A stretch of 64,000 bases of DNA from Branchiostoma floridae (lineage: Eukaryota; Chordata; Leptocardii; Amphioxiformes; Branchiostomatidae), in NCBI RefSeq assembly GCF_000003815.2, contig NC_049996.1, forward strand, positions 4,535,482 through 4,599,481, given 5' to 3'. Every line of letters starts with the position of its first letter. Position 1 is the stretch's first letter. The position numbers were made by a program, and so were the translations under genes. The notes beneath the pieces were generated by a model. That model saw nothing but the letters and a program-made list of their open reading frames with translations. It was not told where the DNA came from and did no database searches. Positions 1 to 10,835 of the stretch are shown here, in pieces.

Positions 1-1640
1 GTATCAATATCAATCCTGTGTGCATCGGTTCTTTGAAAACCGAATGGTTCACGGACGGCAACGGGATGAAACATTACGATGTTTACTTTCGTGACAGCGA
101 GCTCTCTGCTGCGTGCATATGACGTAATCATGCATATTTTCGGCAAGTTTGTTGGTTGGCCGAAATAACTTCCGTTTTGGAATGATTACAGCAGTATTGA
201 AGTGGTTTTCGTCACGATATCACTAGAATGTACCCAAGTCTCTTCCAAGTAGAACATTAATTTAGTTTCTTTTGTGTAAATATCGTACAGGTGTATTGGA
301 AAAGATCGCTGTTTTATGTTACCTGACCCATTTTGCATCTGCCCTCCCCTCCAGTAAATATCGTCAAGTCCCTTAGCGGAGACATAACGTAAGTTTGACA
401 CATTTTTACTCCTGACATTTACCGTCAGAGTATGAATGAATGCATGTTCAACATGTATTGTATATTGCGTCGCTCAGTCCACATGGGCTAATAGGGCACC
501 AAAATAACAAATATAATAACAATATTAGAGTCAGATGGAACATAAGCGAGTTCCGAAGGAGGGCGGGAGTATTGCCAACGTCCTGGTTACGGAAGATTCT
601 GGCTATGCCCGCAAAGACCGACGCAATGAGGAAGGAGTGCGCCTTGGCATTGTTGGTGGGTTTACACCTGCGTATATTTTCAAGTGCGCATGATTTCCGC
701 ATGAAATTTTGTCAATACGCGGCCGAACGCCCAACATTTGGATTTTTTTTGTGAATAAATTAAATTGTACGTCGAGCCCATCTGGCGTTTGAATTACGAC
801 TTCAGCGTTTTCATTTCGCATGAGATGCGTATGATTGCAACTGGAATGCGCAACAAAATTTTCCGTACTGCGAATAGATTCGTATGGGGTACGTATGTTG
901 GGCGTTTTCCGGACGCACACAACGTCTACCGACCGCATGCCTGACGCACCTGGTGCTAACTGCATTCCAAACGCATTTCAGATGTGTCAGAGGAACAGTT
1001 TCTGTTACATATACTTTTGTTTGCGAGCATTGCCAATAGAGTATTTTTGTTAGAGGAACCCTTTGTAATAATGCTTTTGTTTACAGGCAGTGCAAGTAGA
1101 ACATTGACAAGTAAACAGTGAAGAGTTTTTTTTATTCATTTGCGAAGCAGTGAAGCAGTGACACTGTGCTTTTACAGTAATGTGGGCCATCATTTACCTT
1201 AAGAAGTTATGTGCACTGTTAAGATTGTGTTTGTTTTCACTTTGTCCTTAATGATTCCCCCTATCATCTTAGTATTTCAACTACTATAAAAATCACACCC
1301 ATACGCACCACAAAACGTATTCAAGATCTTTATCAAACACGTAAATTAAACAATTATGAAACCTTACGCCCTCTTTCAAAGTTGTAATATGGCTCTATAT
1401 TGCACTTTTATATCATGTGGTTCTACACACAAAAAAGTGCAATTATCAGCAAATTAAGTCAAATATCTGTTACACAAAATGGCACGTGTGTCACACAAAT
1501 TGACCCAGTGCTTGACCAGGTTCCTCTACATCTTCCCGTCCCTGGAGGCTCTGTTGGGACCAGTGTCCTGCACTCATGGTGTCCTGCAAGTTGTGACCAT
1601 CTCTCCATGCCCCCGGTACAAATTCGTCGGTCCTGGCCTG
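1..1640. other. Intergenic, no gene recognised
   Basis: Short open frames on both strands around 440-1050 overlap each other, have no recognisable motif and lie in sequence full of GCGTATG/ACGCA-like words, so I do not call them. Part of 610-960 shows weak inverted symmetry (GTTGGGCGTT and CAAAATTT on both arms) and may be a decayed repeat. Nothing else is supported. Confidence 0.5.
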
Positions 1641-1644
1641 GATC

Positions 1645-2004
1645 TGACATCATAAACCGGAAGATTAAAAAAAAATCCCTATCGACCAGAGGATTTGTCC
1701 ATTCTGTCCAGAGCTAATAGAAGACGAATATCACTTTATGGTTGTATGTCCCAAATATTCCGATACACGCAATTCTCTATACAGAAGGCTGTCATTTTGT
1801 ACACAAGGATTTATCCAAATGGACCTGAAGTGCAAATTCAAATACATAATGACATGTGACAATCCCTGCATGGCAGATATAGGAAAATATATCAAAGAAG
1901 GTTTAGACATTAGAAATTCCCCAAATGATTGTAAAAGCCTCCAATGATTGTAAGAAACTTAGCTCATACTACAACTCCTGTATTAGTTAGATAAGCCTTA
2001 AGTT
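1645..2004 (+). mobile_element. Non-LTR retrotransposon (LINE) 3'-end fragment
   Basis: The translation contains CPFCPELIEDEYHFMVVCP, the Cys-Cys-His-Cys pattern (CxxC...ED..H....C) found at the C-terminus of many LINE reverse-transcriptase proteins. It is followed by a tail ending in a stop near 1947. The last 42 residues are the same as those of the minus-strand copy at 3931-4227. Only the end of ORF2 survives; the reverse transcriptase domain is absent. The element breaks off at about 2004, where an inverted duplicate begins, instead of reaching the AATAAA-containing terminus seen in the 3.8-kb copy. Confidence 0.7.
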
Positions 2005-2040
2005 AAAACTTAAGGCTTATCTAACTAATACAGGAGTCGT
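1971..2040. repeat. Near-perfect 34-bp inverted repeat at LINE break
   Basis: Arms 1971-2004 and 2007-2040 are reverse complements with one mismatch and a 2-base spacer. The motif AAGGCTTATCTAACTAATAC is on the right arm. Both arms are the same segment of the LINE 3' untranslated region that also occurs at about 3873-3910, so the palindrome is a head-to-head duplication of LINE sequence. Confidence 0.85.
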
Positions 2041-2999
2041 CCTATGATGAATGATGTCATCACAATCCTCACTGCCGTTTTCTTAAAGACGCTCTCCAAT
2101 TGGTCGATTTCTGGTCGATTAATGTTCAATTGAGCACCTTCGTGACGTCAATTTCAGACAATCAACACGACGACGTAAGTAAGACTAATCAAAACATTGT
2201 TTTCCCCACTCCGCTGTGAAACGGCCACACCGAGCTCGCATTTGAGAGGCCCAACTGCAACAAGAAGACAGAGGAAAGCCCTTTGTGTCTTTCTGACCCA
2301 GAGATTGGCAACTGAAGACATTCTGTTCAGCTTGAGAGGTAATTTTAGTGGAGCATAAGGTATTTGTTTCTTCAGAAATCACCTCGTGCGAGGTTATTCA
2401 TTAAGCGAGGGATAAGTGCAAATACAAAATTCCAAAAATACAATTGGAGCAACTGAAACCTGCCAATACATCTCGGAGAAAAGATTATTGCTGCATTTGT
2501 AACATGAACAGCAACATTACTTCCAAAGAACATGTTAAACTGATGAAACCTTTAACGCTGACAGGATCAAGCCCTTGACAGGCCCCAATCATTGGAAAAA
2601 TCTCTTAACGCAAAATTCTCACAAAAACAGGTGTAGGGCGTGTTGCCGAACAGCCTTCGTAATCCAGTGTTTCCTATTGTTAATTGTATCAATTAAACCA
2701 ATTTGATTTCTTTGGATGTTAATTTTTTTATTTAGTTGAAAAAAGAAAAACAGCTACTTTTGTCATTTGGTACAGAAAAAGAAGAACAAAAATCTACTTT
2801 GTCATGAACGAACCCCAGATGTTTATATTGTGGCACTATTCTTGTCCTCCTATTTATTGTTTGTTTGTTTGTTTGTTTGTTTGAACCTTTGTTCATGGAA
2901 GTTCAAATCGGCCTGCAGGCCGCTTTTCATTGAGGTCATGAGGGAAGAGGCAAGGGTCAGACAAAATATAAAACAGAGATACAGTTATATCGTTTAGAG
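2041..2999. other. Intergenic, no gene recognised
   Basis: No motif-bearing reading frame is seen. A short TTTG microsatellite lies at about 2851-2883. Everything else is unassigned, AT-rich sequence. Confidence 0.5.
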
Positions 3000-3296
3000 T
3001 CCTTATAAGTCCTATAAGTCTATAGACACAATTTTTACATACATACAAAGAAAGAAACTGCTTCATGAGTTCCCATTACTTTAAGAGTCTCCTTACTTTA
3101 AGAGTCTCTTAAAGGAAGCCAGAGTTGGGACTGTATGTATGTCTGGTGGTAGACTGTTCCAGATGGTGGGTCCACGGTAGGCGATGGCTCTTCGGAAGGT
3201 TTTTAGGCGGGGTTTGGGCACAGCAAGTTGATTGCTTGTGCTTTGCCTGGTTGTTCTTGTGCTTTGGTCTCGAAAATAGACAAAAATAGACAACAT
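3000..3296 (-). mobile_element. LINE 3'-end fragment (CR1/L2-like C-terminus)
   Basis: The minus-strand frame ending at 3093 reads through YRGPTIWNSLPPDIHTV and then a short SFKRLLK ending. This G(P/A)xxWNSLP...FKxxL pattern is the usual C-terminus of CR1/L2/Jockey-type reverse transcriptase proteins. Only about 60 residues remain and the catalytic domain is missing. The sequence below 3093 is probably its 3' untranslated tail. Confidence 0.65.
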
Positions 3297-3795
3297 TGAT
3301 ACACTTAAAAACTTATTTATTGTCTAAACGTCAACAAGCTTGGAATGTTGATTTTGGTTTTTGACGGATGCCTTTCTTTGTATCTTTTGTCTATTTGGTC
3401 CGCCCATTCCCTTTTCATTCTGCAAAATCTGATAACCAAGGAATTAATTAGACTGATATACCAGAATCTTCAGATCAGGTAAGAAAACGGCGTCATGACA
3501 ATATCAGTGAAAAACAAAACGAGTAAACAACCTCCATGTTACATGTGTATATTCAAACAGCCAGCTTCAGTCAATACAACCTCATCATGAAGGCTGATGT
3601 AATGCTGTTTCGCACTTCATTTCGGCACAGCCATTGAAAGTGTTCTGCCGTCCTCTGAAAAGTCAATAATGTTTTGTTCTGTATGCTTTGAATTTGTACG
3701 GATTGATTGTTTTCATAGTACGCTGATATTGTTTGATTTCTCTGCTTGACTTTTAAGGGATTAATAGCTTTCGTAGAGCTAAGAATGTTTCATTA
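3297..3795. other. Intergenic, no gene recognised
   Basis: AT-rich sequence without a coding frame or a repeat I can name. Confidence 0.5.
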
Positions 3796-4227
3796 TAATA
3801 ATAATAACTTTATTGCACAGCAATTGTACGAGGTACAAAGTATGGCATCTACATAACTACAGTGCTATATCTCAACTTAAGGCTTATCTAACTAATACAG
3901 GAGTTGTAGTATGGGATAAGTTTCTTACAATCATTGGAGGCTCTTACAATCATTTGGGGAATTTCTAATGTCTAAACCTTCTTTGATATATTTTCCTATA
4001 TCTGCCATGCAGGGATTGTCACATGTCATTATGTATTTGAATTTGCACTTCAGGTCCATTATATGGTAGACGTCACAGCTGAGTTGCGCAGTAGGAGGCA
4101 CAAAATGATCAAAGTGCACTTTTTTCATTGATAAGTTTTGGTCCAACCTGGAGACTGTTTTGGTTAGAAGGAACAGGTAGGGTCTAAGTTTACTCGGCGT
4201 GCGGAAGGATTGTAGTTGTTGTGTCAT
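3796..4227 (-). mobile_element. LINE 3'-end fragment, same family as 1645-2004
   Basis: The minus-strand frame (4227 to 3931) ends with the same 42 residues as the 1.7-kb copy, then continues into a 3' tail with an AATAAA signal (complement of TTTATTGCAC near 3812) and a simple ATA-rich terminus at 3796-3808. This is the complete 3' end of the family. Residues upstream of the shared 42 differ from the other copy, so the two are diverged or rearranged. Confidence 0.7.
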
Positions 4228-5215
4228 ATGGGTGGTATCAGAAGAAAACTGGGGTCAAAGGTGAGGTTTCTGTCATAGAGCGAGCATTTCTCGGGGATTG
4301 AGCCGATCAACCTCCTGTTTTCCTTTACTGGTTATAAAGATGACCCTTTTGACTGGTGGTTTCAACATTTTTTTCCTATGGTGAGGTCTGCCCTGTATAG
4401 GTTGGTTGTTTTTAACCGTTTCTATGCTAAAAAAGGTTTATTATATATATTGTTCTGTATTGTTTGATTCTGCAACGATTGGTTGTTTTTCAATGCATGT
4501 ATGTTTGTGTAGTTTGACGACATTATTGATCTATGACTCGCTCTATGACATTAGCATGTCTTTACTCTTATCTTCGTAGTCTATCGACTTAAGCTTTTAA
4601 TTTTAGCTGTTTGATAGTAATCATGATTCCATTATTTATCCATAATTAAGCACCATTACCCTTTTGCTGTTTCAATTGTGCGATAATAGTTACTATTGGT
4701 TGTATAACGTTAATTAGATTTCATATATTACCTAGGTTCTATTCCTTGTAGCGTTTATAAAAATGTCAGTGCCAGACCTTTGTGGCAGTGGCAGGCCTTA
4801 GGGGCATGTTCGGCCATGACGCACCCGCTATACACGAGAAACCCCTTGCATCCTTGGTCGGACCGGAAGTCCTCCTAGGAGACGGAAACTCCAAACAGCA
4901 AACCCCCCTTGCACGTTGCATACAGTTGCCCCTGTAGGTGCGCCAGTAGACGAGAGGGTGGAGAAGTACACGCCCCTCCTTCACCTTAAATCCCAAGTGC
5001 AAGCCCGTCAGACGGGTCGCCTAACTCACCCTGTCTGCCTGCTATTATCTTCCGAGATAACCGTAGCCAACAACAACAGTATTTGTGTTTGTGGAATATC
5101 AACGTAACTCAAGAAGCTATCGATGAGTTGTCATGAAGTTTGGCATGTGGTTAAGTCTTTGGTTTTTTTGTTGCTTTGGAACAGACGAGGACAATATGGC
5201 ACTGCACTCAATTTA
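4228..5215. other. Intergenic, no gene recognised
   Basis: 4228-4760 is AT-rich and featureless. 4766-5060 is more GC-rich with overlapping short frames on both strands (for example 4916-5107 plus), but none has a recognisable motif and no splice-delimited exon stands out. Confidence 0.5.
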
Positions 5216-5218
5216 GTC

Positions 5219-5462
5219 ATCATCATCATCATAGTAAGTAAAGTACTTTAACAGTGCCACTTACAAATAACAGACAGAAGGCACAGGTGGTATTTTACCT
5301 CCCCGACCGAAGTCTGGTATCCATTTCTAAACCTGGGTACAGTGAGGAAGGGCTTGTGAAGTGCTTTTCCCTAAGCCACAAGGTCTGGTGCACGGTGAGT
5401 ATCTAACCCGGGACCTCTAGATTCCGAGCCGGACGCTCTACCAGTTACGCCACACACGATTT
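5219..5462 (-). mobile_element. tRNA-derived SINE
   Basis: Read on the minus strand from 5462, the sequence has a box A-like TGGCGTAACTGGTAGAGCG and a box B-like GGTCCCGGGTTAGAT about 30 bases later, i.e. internal RNA polymerase III promoter elements. An unrelated body of about 170 bases follows and ends in an ATG-type microsatellite (CATCATCATCATCAT on plus, near 5218-5230). The head cannot form an intact tRNA, so this is a SINE and not a tRNA gene. Confidence 0.7.
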
Positions 5463-5611
5463 CACGGGATTTGCCCTATGAATTGAATTATTATATTGTG
5501 TTCAACCGCAAAGCTGGCATAGAAGAGGGTAAAAAGTGCCCTCACCCAAATTAACAAATCGTACAGGCACAATAGCATTAGTGCGAGAGGCCTTTCTTGC
5601 ACATTCAAACA

Positions 5612-5880
5612 TAGCCTAGGTACCATACTTGGAGGCGCTCGGGTTGCTCTTCGGCGGTGTAGGGGTTGCCGCCCGTGCAGTTAATTGCTAAAGGCCGGGG
5701 GAGTTCTTACGGGGTTAGGTTAATTTCGGCGGCGTAAACTCCAAAAGCTGGCTACAAGCTCTGGCGGCCAAATCTCAAAGGGCAGCTAATCAGACAGGCT
5801 GACAGAGGCAGGTCGGTGCCTTGGCACTGTGCCGGGTAAAGCACCCCAAAGCCGATCAGCGGAGAATGGTACCCAGGCTA
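5612..5880. mobile_element. MITE, TAGCC-type TIR, 9-bp target duplication
   Basis: The ends TAGCCTAGGTACCAT (5612-5626) and ATGGTACCCAGGCTA (5866-5880) are inverted repeats with one mismatch. They are flanked by a perfect direct duplication ATTCAAACA at 5603-5611 and 5881-5889. At 269 bp with no coding capacity it is non-autonomous. A second member with the same termini and another 9-bp duplication is at 20882-21291. A 9-bp duplication is typical of Mutator-like transposons, but the superfamily is an inference. Confidence 0.85.
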
Positions 5881-5913
5881 ATTCAAACATAGCAAATACT
5901 TTAACAGATGAGC

Positions 5914-5940
5914 CTTTTCTTTTTTAGGTAGCCAAAAGAA
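5914..5940 (+). other. 3' splice site and short 5' leader of LRR gene A
   Basis: A polypyrimidine tract CCTTTTCTTTTTTAG ends with AG at 5926-5927, 13 bases before the ATG at 5941. This suggests that the coding exon is preceded by at least one non-coding exon upstream. The branch point would fall in or next to the MITE that ends at 5880. Confidence 0.6.
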
Positions 5941-7710
5941 ATGGGGAGAAAGCTGCGACACCTGCTGATGTTCCTTCTCATCATCCTGAAGGAGCCCAAC
6001 ATGCCAGAAGCCGACTGCAGCTGCGCACCGTCATCCCGCTGCTATTGCGTCAACATGGGCCTCACCAGCGTCCCTCAGAACCTCCCAACATCCATCGAAT
6101 ACCTGTTGCATTTGGATGATAACAATATAACGAAGATTCAGCCGGGTGCATTTGCAAATCTACTCAGGCTAGAGTTGTTGTTTCTGGCCAGCAACCAGAT
6201 AACAATGATTCAGCCTGGTGCATTTGTACATCTGCCCCGGCTACGTGTGTTGTCTCTGCCTTACAACCAGTTAACAATGATTCATGCCTATACATTTGCG
6301 AATCTGCCCCAGCTAGTAAGGTTAGACCTTAAGGACAACCAGATAGCAAAGATTCAGGATGGTACATTTGCAAACCTAACCCAACTGAAGTTGTTGCTAC
6401 TCCAAAGAAACTTGATAACAATGATTCAGTCTGATTTGTTGGCAAATCTAATCAACCTCAAAACGTTGCGGCTGTCCTACAACGAGATAACAATGATTCA
6501 GGAAGGTACATTTGCAAATATGCCCCAACTTCAATGTTTGGATCTTAGAAACAATAAGGTGTCAGCCATTGCCCCTTTAGCTTTTGGCTTGTTGCCATCA
6601 AATGTAGTCATACAAGTTGAGGGAAACCCCTGGCAGTGTGACTGTAAGATGGTTCCTTTCATGCAAAATACGAATGAATTCCACTCATTTAAAGACCAGA
6701 TAATCTGTGCCGAACCCGCCAACTTACGGGGACAGAATCTTACAGATGTTAATCTTGAAGAATTGGTATGTGTAGAGCCAACCATGGCACTGCTTACTGA
6801 TAGCGAAGTAACATCTCACAACGGTTACAATGACACGGCAGCTGGATCCGCAACAGGTCCCGTAAGCAAAAGTCCAAACCTTCAAACCACTTTAGACACA
6901 CCAGATAGCGACAGTTCCAAAGAATCTGTTCCCAGTTTCTCCATACCTGTTCTCATTGGCTCTGTCTGTGGCTCAATAGCTGGCATTGCCCTGATCGGCG
7001 CCGTCATTCTCACAATCTGGGGCAAGAAAAGGACCAAGAATCCCCCCTCAGGCTCTATTTCTAACATTGCTTGGGATAACGTTGCCAAGTCTGCTACTGT
7101 TGTGACCAGTGGCCATGATCAGACAGGGCAGGGCCAGTCTCAGGCTAACACTCAACCTCTGAACGTTGAAAACCTACCACATAACGTGCTGGCTGCCCTA
7201 AAGCCAAATCCCATGTACACAGTTGTACCAAAAGACCAAACATCTTCAGCAATGGCCAGTGGTCATGATCAGAATGGGCAAGGACAGGGTCAGTCTCAGG
7301 CCATCAATGAGTCCAACAGAAACACCAGAGTTAGGGCAATGACCAGTGAACACGATCACCCGTATGAAGATATTGACCAAAATAATCAGACAGGACATGG
7401 CCAGTCTCAGGCCATCACTGAATTCAACACAAACACCACAGCTACTGTAATGACCATCGCTAATGATCACCAGTATGAAGATATAGACCAACAACACAAT
7501 CAGACAGGGCAGGGCCAGTCTCAGGCCATCACCGGGTCCAACACAGAAACCACAGCTATTGTAGAGGACAGTGACCATGGTCAGTCTACAGGACAGGGCC
7601 AGTCTCAGGTTACTAGTATCATTGAAGATAGAAACCAATCGTATGGCATAGGACAGATTGTCTCAATGCAATGTTCCCTCTACAAGGTCGTCGGTCATTC
7701 TAATCACTAA
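5941..7710 (+). CDS. LRR receptor A, single-pass membrane protein
   Basis: 589 codons in one exon, not matched to a named gene. Residues 1-17 form a hydrophobic signal peptide. A Cys-rich cap (CSCAPSSRCYC, about 26-36) precedes about seven 24-residue leucine-rich repeats (51-218) of the LxxLxLxxNxITMIQxGxFANL type, then an LRRCT cap starting NPWQCDC (229) and ending near C277. A Ser/Thr-rich stalk leads to a transmembrane helix (about 333-358) and a stop-transfer GKKR. The roughly 230-residue tail contains tandem Gln/Ser-rich units with GQGQSQAIT, two of them preceded by YEDIDQ (tyrosines near 476 and 511). YEDI fits a YxxI phosphotyrosine motif, though no kinase or TIR domain is present. It probably binds a ligand at the cell surface. 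The last 20 or so residues leave the repeat pattern, suggesting a frameshift near the 3' end. The ATG is chosen because it starts the signal peptide just after a splice acceptor. Confidence 0.88.
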   Translation: MGRKLRHLLMFLLIILKEPNMPEADCSCAPSSRCYCVNMGLTSVPQNLPTSIEYLLHLDDNNITKIQPGAFANLLRLELLFLASNQITMIQPGAFVHLPRLRVLSLPYNQLTMIHAYTFANLPQLVRLDLKDNQIAKIQDGTFANLTQLKLLLLQRNLITMIQSDLLANLINLKTLRLSYNEITMIQEGTFANMPQLQCLDLRNNKVSAIAPLAFGLLPSNVVIQVEGNPWQCDCKMVPFMQNTNEFHSFKDQIICAEPANLRGQNLTDVNLEELVCVEPTMALLTDSEVTSHNGYNDTAAGSATGPVSKSPNLQTTLDTPDSDSSKESVPSFSIPVLIGSVCGSIAGIALIGAVILTIWGKKRTKNPPSGSISNIAWDNVAKSATVVTSGHDQTGQGQSQANTQPLNVENLPHNVLAALKPNPMYTVVPKDQTSSAMASGHDQNGQGQGQSQAINESNRNTRVRAMTSEHDHPYEDIDQNNQTGHGQSQAITEFNTNTTATVMTIANDHQYEDIDQQHNQTGQGQSQAITGSNTETTAIVEDSDHGQSTGQGQSQVTSIIEDRNQSYGIGQIVSMQCSLYKVVGHSNH

Positions 7711-7850
7711 ATCTAATTTTAACACCACAGATGCTGTGCGACCACCCAACATAATCATTTAGGGCAGGGTTAGTCTCAGGTCATCACTGAATCCAACACA
7801 CAGCTGCTGTAGAGAGAAGTGGTCGTGACCATCAGTATGAAGATATGAAA
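7711..7850 (+). pseudogene. Decayed tail-repeat units downstream of gene A stop
   Basis: After the stop, the DNA still contains recognisable tail-unit words: GGGCAGGGTTAGTCTCAGG, then TCATCACTGAATCCAACAC, then a TATGAAGATATG (YED-type) block near 7836-7848. They are spread over shifted frames with stops. The cytoplasmic repeat array was therefore once longer and its 3' end has become untranslated. Confidence 0.6.
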
Positions 7851-8475
7851 CATAGGTTTTGTTTAAACTTTTCAAAATTCACCAGGCTGTGGATGGACGG
7901 ATTTCATTTAACTCTTTTGAATATGCTTGAAGGAAGGGTCAAATGTAGTCATTGTGTTGAGTATGAATATCTTTTTTTAAAGGCAGTTCTCCTTTTATCT
8001 GCACCGACAATCTTTATAATATCACTCGTCAAAACGATCAGAAAACCAACAGAATTACTGAAACAGGGTAGTATGATGTTCCACAAGGGCATCTCAGGTC
8101 ATTTCTATAGCAAATCCATGCACATTCCATGTAGTTTGAACACCTTTACACTTTCCAAACCGGAGTGATCTTTATAACGGGACTCATGAAAACATGACAT
8201 AGGTCGACTCAATGCGAAAGAAAGATTTCTATTAGCTGGCCTTTGGCAAAAAATAGTATTAGGAAGCTGTGATTCATTAGACGCCTCCTATCACACTAGG
8301 TGCACATATGACAATGCTTTTTTTCTTCAAATTTTAGCAGGGCTTGCAATGGTCTTCATGCATTCACACATCCCTTTCGGAGCATGTGAAAGTAATTAGA
8401 GGCCCGTAGAATATCATTGTGACCTTCTTATGACCTTTCTCGAGGCCAAAAAGCGTTACTTTTTGCCGTTTCTCT
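7851..8475. other. Probable 3' untranslated region of gene A, otherwise empty
   Basis: A 107-codon frame at 7845-8168 has no motif and lies directly downstream of gene A. It is best read as 3' untranslated sequence. No clear poly(A) signal was identified. Confidence 0.4.
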
Positions 8476-8479
8476 ATCA

Positions 8480-8866
8480 ATGTTGTTCATGGTGACCCGA
8501 CAAGCGACAGTGCTGTCCGTACGAACCCTCTCTCCAAGTCGTGATGTAGTACGTCTGGCAATACTCTTTCACTATTTCCTCGGCTCCGCGGAACTTCACT
8601 CGCTTGTTCCTCCAGTACAAACGTTCTAAGCAAGGACAAGTTTTGCCTCTTCCACAGAAGAAAATATCTATATCTTCGTCCACAATCCACCTCTTTCCTA
8701 GTACTACATCGTTATGGAACAAACTTCCTCCTGATTGCTTCCCTGGTGGGTACAACCATAAACTTGTCAAGTCAAATGTGAAAGAACCGTTTGTCAGCAC
8801 AATCCAGTACAGTACAGCAACTCAAAACATTCGAGTGGCTTCTATGAGCCTAATGTTTTGTTTGTG
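8480..8866 (+). mobile_element. Possible LINE C-terminal relic
   Basis: The frame 8604-8867 contains STTSLWNKLPPDCF, which resembles the WNxLPxxF block at the C-terminus of CR1/Jockey-type reverse transcriptases. No other motif survives, and overlapping frames on the minus strand are equally long, so the call is tentative. Confidence 0.4.
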
Positions 8867-8867
8867 A

Positions 8868-9480
8868 TGATATAATGGATAAACTAAACTTGACCAAACC
8901 AACACCAAAATTCATTGAGACTTACCCCAAAATTGTTTGTGATAACTTTGAAGTAAAACAAAACAAAAAAACTTCTATGGATTGAGGATCTTGAAATTGT
9001 GTAACTGTGTTATACATTTAAAAAGTTTTCCTAGCCTCTTGACGAACTACTGATTTTCTATTGTCTTTTATGACACTGTTGTTTTACCAGTCTACTTGTA
9101 CTGATATTTTGGCATGTTTTGTGAATATTCAGTATCTATTCATTTTGTGGATATACAGTAGATTTATTGGATGTGAATACAGAAGCATGTCAGTAATAGC
9201 TCAGTGTTAAAGCTGCGTGATATTGTTTAAGTTGTTTTCCATGTACATGTATTATTGTTTAAAATAGGGAGAACTTATTCCCTACCATGTTTTATAACAG
9301 ACACTGGTGTCTGGGCAGTGTTCTTGTGCTAAGGAATTAGATTGCGGTAGCAAGTTCCAATACTATAGCACAGCACTTGTAGTGTGGATGGATATGTGGA
9401 CCATTGGACTAAAGTTTTCAGGAGTCCATTTTCGCAGACACATACAGTGCCTGGTCTGGTCTGGTTATTTCTAATGAGCA
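8868..9480. other. Intergenic, no gene recognised
   Basis: AT-rich sequence, nothing recognisable. Confidence 0.5.
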
Positions 9481-9484
9481 TAGA

Positions 9485-9745
9485 AAAAGAACTCTTGAGG
9501 ATCAAAGCAACAAAACTGTTTAGGATTAGCACTACAGAAGTGTTCCAGAATCAATGCAACAAATCTGTTAAGAATTATAGCAACAGGCATTTTTAGGATC
9601 ATAGTAACGAGCAAAACTCTTTACATTCATAGAAACAGAGCTCCTTGCGATAATTCCAACAGAAGGCTTTAGGCTCCTATAAAAAGCTGCTAACGGTCAT
9701 AGCAACAGAGCTGTTTATGTTGCTTATGATAATAGCGTCAGAATC
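9485..9745. repeat. Degenerate minisatellite of about 30-35 bp
   Basis: A word like ATCATAGCAACAGAGCTGTTTA recurs with substitutions roughly every 30-40 bases (for example near 9498, 9540, 9573, 9598, 9629, 9695, 9730). Units are diverged and slightly variable in length. No coding potential is implied. Confidence 0.5.
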
Positions 9746-10021
9746 CCTTATGTTTCTATTCTATAGAGGACAAACTCAAAACAAAGGCATACAACCTTCA
9801 GATGTGAATAATGTGCAAAACAAAGACAGGCTTCTAAAGGCATTGGAAGGCAGCACAGAATGCAATACTATAGTCTCAGTACACTAAAGATGGTCAAAAT
9901 AATTGAATAGGACTTTCAGAGACAAAAGTAACCGATGTTTTCTTTATGTAGCGTTATTGTTCTGTAGTGTGATTTCAGAACTGGAGTGCTATATTACTAA
10001 GAGTACATGTGAATATGTCGG
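9746..10021. other. Intergenic, no gene recognised
   Basis: Unassigned AT-rich sequence. A short frame from 9903 runs into the Penelope-like fragment below and is not called. Confidence 0.45.
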
Positions 10022-10060
10022 TATGGAGGTAAGACATCCAGGTAATAAGATAAGTCAAGT
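10022..10060 (-). mobile_element. Short Penelope-like element 5' fragment
   Basis: Read on the minus strand, this stretch contains TTATTACCTGGATGTCTTACC, nearly the same as the start of the Penelope-like frame at about 54318 and the pieces near 50590 and 61900 (TACCTGGATGTCTAACCTTC). Only about 30-40 bases match. Confidence 0.4.
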
Positions 10061-10505
10061 GTCTGCTATTGCCATTTGGAGTACCTGTGGATGCCTTTTT
10101 TTCAAATGGAACTCAGAAAGGCTAGTGGTGCTTTATGCCTACCACAATGATTAAACTATCAGTTGGAAAATGTTTTCTTTTCTTACAGTATTTAGCGGGA
10201 ACAATGTATCAAGCTGATTTTCGTTCTTGGTTTATTCTACTCTCCAAGCAGAGGTTGGTGGAAAAAATTCGTGACCTTTTCCTTTCTTTCGTTTTATATT
10301 GACCGACTTTTCCACCAAAGGAAAGGTCAGTCGGATATATTCATGCATGAAAAGAAATAATTAAAAAATCCTATAACGAAATGCTGTCAGGGTAGAGTAT
10401 CATATGAAATAAAGCATTATAGGAAATACTTTGTGTCTTGGATCTCATTGAATGCTGATATGAATCGACAAATAATCCAAGAGATACAAACGATAATTTG
10501 CCTCA
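10061..10505. other. Intergenic, no gene recognised
   Basis: Unassigned AT-rich sequence with no motif-bearing frame. Confidence 0.45.
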
Positions 10506-10507
10506 AG

Positions 10508-10625
10508 GCGTTATTTATTAATTTATTAACTTATTTACTTATTAATTTGTTTTTTTATTCATTTGTTTATTTATTCATTTTATTTATTTACTTATCCATT
10601 TATTTATTTATCTATTTACACACCA
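10508..10625. repeat. TTTA-rich low-complexity tract
   Basis: Repeated TTTATTTATT/TTACTTATT words run for about 115 bases. The open frame across it is a by-product of the simple sequence. Confidence 0.8.
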
Positions 10626-10835
10626 GTTTTGCACAGTAAGCTCAAATCGTGTAAAACGGGACTGTGAAGTTTGATCCACCCACAATCGGATGGACTAATG
10701 TATTTATTGAAATGCCTAGTTGTATTATTTTTAGTCTCGTAGAAATTATATACTGTATCCATGTAAATCAGTAAATCATAAACTAGGAAATGTTATCAAA
10801 CACTCCCATAATATGCTTGGAAGCCTTCGCCATTT
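10626..10835. other. Intergenic, no gene recognised
   Basis: Unassigned sequence between the TTTA tract and the CRE-rich repeat. Confidence 0.45.

Noticed and set aside
440-1053. Overlapping frames on both strands near the left edge
   Set aside because: No recognisable motif and no splice context. The DNA shows weak inverted repeats, so a decayed repeat is more likely than a gene.
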